Assembly (NCBI GenBank): GCA_025782575.1 | Contig: JALGYY010000043.1 | Coordinates: forward strand, 1-64,000 | Length of the DNA stretch: 64,000 nucleotides | Source: a bacterium | GTDB lineage: Bacteria > Orphanbacterota > Orphanbacteria > Orphanbacterales > Orphanbacteraceae | Reading direction: 5' to 3' | Shown here: one piece after another, positions 50,163-57,422 of the stretch | Layout of the letters: every line of letters starts with the position of its first letter | Numbering within the stretch: the stretch's first letter is position 1 | Made by a program: the position numbers and the translations under genes | The notes under the pieces: model-generated | Databases searched by the model: none | What the model saw: the letters and a program-made list of their open reading frames with translations, nothing else | Told to the model about the DNA's origin: nothing

Positions 50163-52118
50163 ATGAAGCGAGGGTCCGCAATCAGCCGTTCGACTCCGAT
50201 CGCGCTGGTGGCGATTGTGGCGGCTCTTGTCTTTTCCAATACGATCGGCGGCGATTTCCTATGGGCGGATCACACCGTGATCCTCGACAAAAACGCCATA
50301 CTGCACTCCCCTTCCGATTGGATCAGCGCTTTCACCCGTCCGCTCTGGAATTTCACCGGTGCGACCTCCGAAGGTGGAGGAGGCTACTACCGCCCGATCG
50401 TGGCCGCTTCCTATACCATAGACCACGCTCTTTTCGGCGACTCACCGGCCGGTTATCACGTGACGAACATCACGTTGCATGCGCTGAACTCACTTCTCCT
50501 GTTACTTCTCTGCTCGGCCCTGTTCCCCCGGTCAGCGATTCCTCTTTCGGGCGCTCTTCTGTTTGCGGTACACCCGATCCACGTAGAAGCGGTCGCCTGG
50601 ATATCCGGACGGACCGGTCTTCTCGCGACGTTCGGTCTTCTACTCTCCTTACTGCTGTTCGTTCATTCCAGGCGGTCACCCTGGCTGATCGTAATGAGTA
50701 GTCTCGCCTTCGCGTTTGCACTCGGGTCCAAGGAATCGGCCGCCGTACTCCCCTTTCTCATACTGATCGTGTCACGGTATTCTCGGAAGAACTCGGAAGG
50801 GCAGCCGTGGAAATGGAGCATCCCCTATTTCTGCATATTGGGCGGCTATCTTGTTTTGCGATTTGCGGCATTGGGGGGTCTCGGTACGGGGAGCGGCGCC
50901 GCCCTTCCTCCGACAGTACTCCTCCCCACGATTCTAAGGGTGCTCGGCGACTATCTGCGACTCCTTTTCGTACCGTGGCCCCTTAGCACGAACGATGCGG
51001 TTCTACTCTCGACATCGGTAATCGACCTCCGGGCAATTTCTTCGATCGCGTTCATCGGGGCGGCTGTCTACGGAGCCAGGCGTTTTCTCGGTGATCGGAA
51101 AGAGGTGGGTTTCGGTCTCGCCTGGATGGGAATATCCGTTCTTCCCTTCCTGAACCTTGTTCCCCTGCTTCATTTTCGCGCGGAACGTCTCCTCTATCTC
51201 CCCTCCATCGGATTCGTAATCGTGATCGCCGCCATGCTCGACAAACTGACGGGCAAGGGAAAAGAAATACGACTCCCCTTCTCGAGAGGCGCCGCAGCCT
51301 TACCCTACGCCACCATCCTGATCGTTATACTGCTTGCCATGCTGACACTCTCCCGGAATGGGGACTGGAAAAATGACCGGGTACTCTTCAGCGACACGAT
51401 CAGCAAGGCAGAATACGCCCCCGAGGCCTTCTATATGCTCGGATTCAGCGCATTCGAGCAGGGAGCGTACGATCAAGCCGTTCCGCTCTTTCGGCGAGCA
51501 CTCGCTCTCGATCCCCGATATGTCGCCTTTCTCCCCACCCCCTGGGCGCACACCAATCTGGGGTATGCCCATTACCGGCTCGGTGATTTCGTGGACGCCC
51601 GAACGTCGTTCCGAAATGCTTTGGAACTCCTGCCGGGAATGGTCAAAGCGCGATTCGGTTTTGCCATCAGCGCCGCCGCCCTTGGCGAACACCGGAATGC
51701 GATCGAAATGTACAGGACCATCATCGGGAAAGACCCCGGTCATGTGGATGGGCATTACAATCTCGCCCTCGAGTATGAAGCGATCGATTCACTCGACGCC
51801 GCCCGCATCGAATACTCAAAGACACTGTCCCTCGCCCCCGAAAAGAGAGAAGCGGCAAAAAATCTCGGCGCCCTTCTCGCTCGAATGGGGGAATACAAAC
51901 TGTCACTCGAACAGTTCAATTACGCCCTGCGCCTGGACGACACCGATCCTAATATACATTTCAACGTCGGCTTACTTTATGCATCGACAGGTGACAGAGA
52001 AAGAGCGGTGGAAGCGCTTCAGTACGCGATCCGTCTCGACTCGACCTATACGGATGCGATTGATCTGCTGCGTGAAATCGGCGGAGACAATATTGATGAT
52101 GCCGGCGTAAAACCGTAG
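50163..52118 (+). CDS. TMTC-like GT-C mannosyltransferase with TPR repeats
   Basis: A 651-residue membrane enzyme resembling the TMTC (DUF1736) O-mannosyltransferases. After the first helix, NTIGGDFLWADHTVILDKNAIL contains the acidic catalytic-loop residues, and YYRPIVAASYTIDHALFGDSPAGYHVTNI and PIHVEAVAWISGRTGLLA are characteristic. About nine further hydrophobic segments follow, then at least five TPRs (about 440-640, units such as GAYDQAVPLFRRALALDPRY, LGDFVDARTSFRNALELLPG, MGEYKLSLEQFNYALRLDD). It probably glycosylates exported proteins recognised through the TPRs. ATG 50163 follows GGAGAATAAT. Confidence 0.85.
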   Translation: MKRGSAISRSTPIALVAIVAALVFSNTIGGDFLWADHTVILDKNAILHSPSDWISAFTRPLWNFTGATSEGGGGYYRPIVAASYTIDHALFGDSPAGYHVTNITLHALNSLLLLLLCSALFPRSAIPLSGALLFAVHPIHVEAVAWISGRTGLLATFGLLLSLLLFVHSRRSPWLIVMSSLAFAFALGSKESAAVLPFLILIVSRYSRKNSEGQPWKWSIPYFCILGGYLVLRFAALGGLGTGSGAALPPTVLLPTILRVLGDYLRLLFVPWPLSTNDAVLLSTSVIDLRAISSIAFIGAAVYGARRFLGDRKEVGFGLAWMGISVLPFLNLVPLLHFRAERLLYLPSIGFVIVIAAMLDKLTGKGKEIRLPFSRGAAALPYATILIVILLAMLTLSRNGDWKNDRVLFSDTISKAEYAPEAFYMLGFSAFEQGAYDQAVPLFRRALALDPRYVAFLPTPWAHTNLGYAHYRLGDFVDARTSFRNALELLPGMVKARFGFAISAAALGEHRNAIEMYRTIIGKDPGHVDGHYNLALEYEAIDSLDAARIEYSKTLSLAPEKREAAKNLGALLARMGEYKLSLEQFNYALRLDDTDPNIHFNVGLLYASTGDRERAVEALQYAIRLDSTYTDAIDLLREIGGDNIDDAGVKP

Positions 52119-52119
52119 G

Positions 52120-53058
52120 CTAGCCATGCTCGGCGACGATAGTGACCACCAGGTCGTTCATGCGAGCTTCTCTCGATCGAAACGAGCCGGTTAGATGAGG
52201 CCGGACCCGGGCTACGTATTCTTCGGTCAGGCTCTCAGTAGAAAAGACCTGGATATTCCGCCACCCTGCAAGTTCAAGATGCCGCACATACTCGTCAGGC
52301 CGCACGCGGTTCGGCGATCCATTGAACTTGAATCGATCGTAGAACCAGGCGGGATAGCGATAGATATTGAGTGGATCCACGTCGCGAATCCAGCGTGTGT
52401 GTGTCTTCAGATCGATCTCAGCCACGAAACGCCCCCCCGGAGCCGTGAGCTTACCGAGCTCTCCGATTGTCTTTCCTACATCAGAAAAATGCTCGAACGC
52501 CGCCTGACTGACAATGAGGTCGATCGAATTCTCTCCAAGCGAAGTGAGATCGAAGTCAGGCCGGCAAACATAGCGAATCGCTGACTCCTCACCCTCTCTG
52601 CAGAGATCCAGAGCCCTTCGCGCATCGGCGATTCGATTCTCCGGATGCCCATCCGTTTCCAGTGTTTGAAAAATGGTTTCGTAGAGTTCATCGGGGACAG
52701 AACCGACAAGTGGGTGAACATCGACCGCCGTATAGGTCGCCGCCCCCATAGCCAGCATGATCACGCCGACACCCAGGTTGTCACCCGGTCCGAGTTCAAG
52801 AACCCGTTTCCCACGCAGGAGAGTGCCGTCCGCCGGAGTCGACTCGAGGTGCTCCAACCAGCGGATGACGACCTGCCGATCGTAGGCAGCGGCTCGATCG
52901 ACCTCGGACAAAGGAAAGGTTCGGGGATTTGTATAACCGAGAAGTCCGTGGCGAATCTGGTTCAGTGGAAGAACGATCCCCCCGGCAAGGGCATGAAATA
53001 AATTTCGTATGGCGCCGGGGATCGGCGGCCGTGCGTGGTTCTCTTTCACGGCGGGCAT
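52120..53058 (-). CDS. Class I SAM-dependent methyltransferase
   Basis: A 312-residue methyltransferase. GKRVLELGPGDNLGVGVIML is motif I, YTAVDVHPLVG motif II, NSIDLIVSQAAFEHFSDVGKTI the post-motif region, and PGGRFVAEIDL motif III. An extra helical segment with DPLNIYRYPAWFYDRFKFNG follows, typical of sugar- or lipid-related methyltransferases. The acceptor is unknown. It is convergent with the TMTC-like gene (1 bp between stops). Confidence 0.87.
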   Translation of the reverse strand: MPAVKENHARPPIPGAIRNLFHALAGGIVLPLNQIRHGLLGYTNPRTFPLSEVDRAAAYDRQVVIRWLEHLESTPADGTLLRGKRVLELGPGDNLGVGVIMLAMGAATYTAVDVHPLVGSVPDELYETIFQTLETDGHPENRIADARRALDLCREGEESAIRYVCRPDFDLTSLGENSIDLIVSQAAFEHFSDVGKTIGELGKLTAPGGRFVAEIDLKTHTRWIRDVDPLNIYRYPAWFYDRFKFNGSPNRVRPDEYVRHLELAGWRNIQVFSTESLTEEYVARVRPHLTGSFRSREARMNDLVVTIVAEHG

Positions 53059-53326
53059 TGTATCACAGCCGACCGCGAGGAACGCCGGATTAGAATTTAA
53101 GTGATTGACTCACATGAAGTTCCGTCTTCCCCGGCCGAATCCCCAGGTTTAGGGTTGCCAAGGGGGTCTTCAGAGTCTATAGTGTCTTTGCCACCACGGG
53201 TGGGAGTTCGCTCAAGGGGAAACGACTTACTTCGAGATTTCTCCCTTACGGGACTGCAGGACTCGAAGCGGGCCGATTTTCCTCTGTGCTCCCACCCTTC
53301 TTTTTTTTCTGGATCTAATTCGCTTC

Positions 53327-53938
53327 TTAGGAATCGCCGCGGCAATACACCCGTATCCTGTTCCCCTGGTCCCCTTCCACCAGGTAATAGTCGATGTGTC
53401 GGAAGAGTTCGGCGCTGGCGGATTGCCCCGACTGACAGAGAAGCTTCTCCATACTCGACGCATCCCAGAATGGCGCCCAGTAACAACTCGCCCCCTCCGA
53501 ACGGATTACCGGAAGCGAACGAACCAGGGAAAAGAACTCGATCGGCTCAAGTGTAGAGAAAAAGAGCGATAACCCGCCATCTCCCCAGTAACGGCTGACA
53601 TAGCCGGTGAGAAGCCGGGGATCACGTAGTTCGAATACCATCGGCGCGCTTTGCCAATGCCCGTCGACCGATGAACCGAAGTCGCCCGTAAGCGGGAGAC
53701 GCGGAGACTCGGCCCGCTCGATTGCATGGAAGAAGTGCCTGTCAATCGCGCCTTCCCGGAGCAGGACGTAGGGCCGCAATCTACCCTCTTCCTCCCGGGC
53801 CAGGCCGGCTACAAGGACTCGAATCAGTTCGGCGGCCTCGCTGCGATGGGAAACGTCACCGTTCACTTCGATTGAGTGCCTCCACAATCTGTTTCGAATA
53901 AGCTGTTCCGTCTTGAGACGAATCGTGTCTACGAACAT
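53327..53938 (-). CDS. DUF4123-like protein (possible effector adaptor)
   Basis: A 203-residue protein. Its order of blocks, PYVLLREGAIDRHFFHAIE, then SAPMVFELRDPRLLTGYVSRYWGDGGLSLFFST, then PIEFFSLVRSLPVI, then ASCYWAPFWDASSMEKLL and HIDYYLVE, follows the DUF4123 pattern (aromatic-LLxGA; AP-x-L-x-x-L; WG…GIF; L-x-x-H/L-R; F/W-x-D-x-x-x-L-x-x-L). DUF4123 proteins are adaptors that load toxins onto VgrG spikes of type VI systems, but no such genes are near. Assignment is by eye; an unrelated protein is possible. It is flanked by gene-free stretches on both sides (about 270 and 150 bp). Confidence 0.5.
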   Translation of the reverse strand: MFVDTIRLKTEQLIRNRLWRHSIEVNGDVSHRSEAAELIRVLVAGLAREEEGRLRPYVLLREGAIDRHFFHAIERAESPRLPLTGDFGSSVDGHWQSAPMVFELRDPRLLTGYVSRYWGDGGLSLFFSTLEPIEFFSLVRSLPVIRSEGASCYWAPFWDASSMEKLLCQSGQSASAELFRHIDYYLVEGDQGNRIRVYCRGDS

Positions 53939-54086
53939 GGCCCACCCCTTCCGGTATTGGAGAGCGTCCTTACTTAATTATACCCAATAATACGGAAGAA
54001 GTTGCTTGATGAGACAAGAAAGTCGGGAAGATGCGAAAGGGACGTGACTTAGCTGCTGATTTTGTGAAATGACCGTGATCTGATCG

Positions 54087-57000
54087 CTATATGTCTTCCC
54101 ACGCCGGGCAGCCCCGGCGATAGGAACAACGATCGCACCAGGTTCCGCTCACCGGTTCGTTACACCCGGACAGATCCGCTTCGTCATATCGCCGCAGAAT
54201 GTCACGAGCGTCCGTAAGATCCGAGAGCGATGTGCTGACGAATTTCTGGTGGCGGGTCGCATAGATAGAAGCCCGCACGGGCGCTCCGTCCGCCGCCCAC
54301 CCGGTAACAGCAAGCGCGTAGAGTTCGAGAGAAAGCCGGTACTTTTCAATGAGATCGTCCGGTGCCGATCGGTCGGTCTTGTAGTCCACGATCCACCAGC
54401 CATCCTGATCGCGAATAAGAAGATCGATTACACCACGAAGAGGGCTTCTCTCGACAGGCACATAGAGGGAGAGCTCCGTCTCTCGAAAAGGGGCCTTGTC
54501 GATCCGCCCCGCTTCGGGCATTCGGATCAATTCGTCCTGCCAGCGAAGTACATCTTCTGATTCTTCAGACTGACCTGACAATGCCGTTCCAGCCCTCCCG
54601 GGTGCCGCCCAGAACCTCTCCATGATCCGATGAAACCGTACACCGAGCCGGGGGCCTTCCGCCGGCCCTCCGATACTCCCCTCCGGCCTGGCCGGAACGG
54701 GGAACATTCGATGCAGACCGAATTGTCGAGGACAACGGGCGAATCGCTCCACTTCCGAAACCGTCCGTCCCCCCTCTCTTGCCGGGGAAAGTGGCAGCTC
54801 TCCGTCGAGCAGACGAATGACACGGTCTGCCGCTGCCTCGTCGGCCTGTGAAGCGAGTTTGCCCGGATCACGCCAGATATCGATCGGATTGGGGGGGGGC
54901 GCACCCTTTATATCGGAAGGATCGGCCGGAGCGAGAATTCGAACGGGCACTCCGTGCGATTCGACCACACCATACCCTTCGTCCATGAAGAACTCAGTGG
55001 GGAGAGCGGCCAGCCATGATTTTCGAGGCCGGGTAGATCCGGCATAGCTCCCCGTAAGAATCAGATGGCGCTCGGCTCTCGTCACCGCCACATAGAAGAG
55101 ACGGCTCTGCTCGGCTTCACTCTCGAAATCATCGAGTTTCTTGATTCTGGCGTAGGTCCATCCATCTCCGGCTTCTTCGCTCTTTCCCCTGACGCCGATC
55201 CCCCATTTCTTATGAAACAGGAACGGCCTCGACTGAGCAGGCGGACGCCTCCCCATATCAGTTACAACCACAAGGGGGAACTCCATCCCCTTGGCCGCAT
55301 GTACGGTCAGTAGCCGGACCGCGGCATTCTCTTCGTCCAGAGCGGACTCCGGTTCTCTTGGACGTGTATAGCGATAGCGGGCGAGCAGGTGCAGAACCAT
55401 CGGCAACGTGAGATCACCCCGCCCCTCGATCGACCTCGTCAGTTCGAGAAGCTTGAACAGATTGGCTCTCCGGCGGAGCCCGTCCCGCTGCATCACGATC
55501 GACTCCAGATATCCCGTCTCTTCAATGAACTGCTCCAGCAGGTGCCAGGCCGGTTGCCGTCCCCGATGATCTCTCAGGCTCCGGAGGAGAGCGATAAACC
55601 GTGAGAGTCGCAAACGGCCGTCAACGGATAACCGGCCCTCTTCCAGGAACGGCGGGAGCTCGCTCCAGAGAAAATCCTGGTCCGATCGCTCCAGCAGTAT
55701 CTGAGTCAGATCATCATCCGCCATTGAGACAAGAGGGGATCGAAGAGCCGCTGCGAGAAGATGATCTCGATACGGATTTTCGATGAGTTGCAGCCCCACG
55801 AGAAGGTCGGTCACCTCTTTGGTCTGGAAGAAGCCCCGCCCGAGCGCGACGACCACCGGGATCCCTCGACGCCGGAGCGCCCGCTCGTAGAGTGCCATGT
55901 CAGTGGTACTCCGGAAGAGGAGCGCCATGTCGCCGTATCCGATTTCGTCGAGCCGGCTATCGCCGATCTCCTGCAACCGCGCGGCCAGGCTTTCCGCTTC
56001 CAGCTTGCGCGCATCCTGCGTGTTCTCCCCTCGAACACCGAGGAATTCGATCGACGGCACTTCTTTGGGATCGAACTCGGCGCCGGGGCGAAGGGTCTCG
56101 AAAGGAACCCGCAACTTCGTGTTCTGCTCCCAGAGAGAAGGAAACTGCTGGTTCACCCATGCGAGGATCTCTCCCCGCGATCGAAAGTTATCAGCAAGAT
56201 CGGCTCGATGAGTATCGCCGCCCAGCTGTTCACCCATTTCGACGAATGCCCCCACATCGGCATCCCGAAATCGATAAATCGATTGTTTGGGATCGCCCAC
56301 CGCCAGAAATCGTCCGGGCGACCGAAGCCGGCGGACAAGGTCGAGCTGGAGTTCGTTCGTGTCCTGGCACTCATCGAGTAATAGATAGCGAAAGCGGGAA
56401 CGGACTTCCCGGGCGATCGAATCCTGGTCGAGCAGCCGGACAGCCCGCTCCAGAAAATCGAGAAACTCCGCTACCCCCTCCTCCTGTTTTCTTTTGTCGA
56501 AATCCCGAAGAAAGTCTTTCGTAAACTCACCAAGAAGAATGCGCGCTTCTTTCGTTGACTCGTCGAGATCGATTTGCCGCCATTCCTGCATGAGATCGAG
56601 GAACCGGGAAACGTTGTCTTTTACGGCTGTCGCTACCCGACGTGTGACTGAACCGGCAACTTCCGCAAGAAGCGCCTGACGTTTGACCGATTCGAGTTGA
56701 CTGACCCCTTTCAGACGGTAGAGGGCCTCGATCTTTTCAAGGGTCTTTTCGGGAAGATCCTCACGGGGGAACTGCTCGAGAAGTTCAATCTCTTTATCGA
56801 GCGATCGGGCGACGTCCTGAACCGCCTCGGTCGTATCCGCCTCGAAGGAGACCTCATCGATTTGCCTCCCTGCGGTTCGAATCTGGCGAATGAGATCAAG
56901 AACAGGCGTGGGATCGACGCCACCAGGGTATTCAGGATCGGCGGCCCACCGGAACGCGAGAAAGAGCGCCCTCGTATCATCCCGACGCTCCCGCCACCAT

Positions 57001-57422
57001 CGTTCCAGCAGTCGGGACCAGATTTCCTCCTCCCACTCCTTCGCTTCAGCAGGATCGAGTACGCGAACCGATGGATCGAGCCCCACACGATCCCCATACT
57101 CCCGCACGATTCGAAAGCAGAAAGAATCGATCGTACCGATCGAAGCGTGGGGAAGATCGTGAAGCGCTTCCACACGGCCGATCTCCCGAAGCCGCCCCGC
57201 AATTCGCTCTCGCATTTCAGCCGCGGCCTTTTCCGTAAATGTGATCGCAAGAATCTCAGTAACGGGAATGCCGCGCTGAACATGAAGATGCAGGAAGCGC
57301 TCGGTGAGAACTCTTGTCTTTCCGGAACCGGCGCCCGCCGTCAACCAGATGTCGCGGTCCCCTGCTGTAACAGCTCCCCGCTGCGCTTCCGTCAGAGAAT
57401 CGAGTACGTTCGAATCACTCAT
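54087..57422 (-). CDS. addA: AddA-like helicase-nuclease
   Basis: An 1111-residue UvrD/RecB-family helicase fused to a PD-(D/E)XK nuclease. Helicase motifs are TAGAGSGKTRVLTERF (Walker A), ILAITFTEKAAAEMRERI, LLLDECQDTNELQ (motif II), VGDPKQSIYRFRDADV, VRLLTVHAAKGMEFPLVVV and LFYVAVTRAERHL. The nuclease core is RGVIDLLIRDQDGWWIVDYKTD. It also has FARCPRQF and the C-terminal CDRCSYRRGCP, an Fe-S-type cysteine set normally typical of AddB. With AddB it resects double-strand breaks for RecA. The ATG at 57422 overlaps the AddB-like stop (ATGA). Confidence 0.93.
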   Translation of the reverse strand: MSDSNVLDSLTEAQRGAVTAGDRDIWLTAGAGSGKTRVLTERFLHLHVQRGIPVTEILAITFTEKAAAEMRERIAGRLREIGRVEALHDLPHASIGTIDSFCFRIVREYGDRVGLDPSVRVLDPAEAKEWEEEIWSRLLERWWRERRDDTRALFLAFRWAADPEYPGGVDPTPVLDLIRQIRTAGRQIDEVSFEADTTEAVQDVARSLDKEIELLEQFPREDLPEKTLEKIEALYRLKGVSQLESVKRQALLAEVAGSVTRRVATAVKDNVSRFLDLMQEWRQIDLDESTKEARILLGEFTKDFLRDFDKRKQEEGVAEFLDFLERAVRLLDQDSIAREVRSRFRYLLLDECQDTNELQLDLVRRLRSPGRFLAVGDPKQSIYRFRDADVGAFVEMGEQLGGDTHRADLADNFRSRGEILAWVNQQFPSLWEQNTKLRVPFETLRPGAEFDPKEVPSIEFLGVRGENTQDARKLEAESLAARLQEIGDSRLDEIGYGDMALLFRSTTDMALYERALRRRGIPVVVALGRGFFQTKEVTDLLVGLQLIENPYRDHLLAAALRSPLVSMADDDLTQILLERSDQDFLWSELPPFLEEGRLSVDGRLRLSRFIALLRSLRDHRGRQPAWHLLEQFIEETGYLESIVMQRDGLRRRANLFKLLELTRSIEGRGDLTLPMVLHLLARYRYTRPREPESALDEENAAVRLLTVHAAKGMEFPLVVVTDMGRRPPAQSRPFLFHKKWGIGVRGKSEEAGDGWTYARIKKLDDFESEAEQSRLFYVAVTRAERHLILTGSYAGSTRPRKSWLAALPTEFFMDEGYGVVESHGVPVRILAPADPSDIKGAPPPNPIDIWRDPGKLASQADEAAADRVIRLLDGELPLSPAREGGRTVSEVERFARCPRQFGLHRMFPVPARPEGSIGGPAEGPRLGVRFHRIMERFWAAPGRAGTALSGQSEESEDVLRWQDELIRMPEAGRIDKAPFRETELSLYVPVERSPLRGVIDLLIRDQDGWWIVDYKTDRSAPDDLIEKYRLSLELYALAVTGWAADGAPVRASIYATRHQKFVSTSLSDLTDARDILRRYDEADLSGCNEPVSGTWCDRCSYRRGCPAWEDI

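Noticed and set aside
55761-56524. Long plus-strand frames within the AddA-like gene
   Set aside because: They mirror the helicase coding sequence, which has all its motifs on minus; such shadow frames are expected in GC-rich genes.
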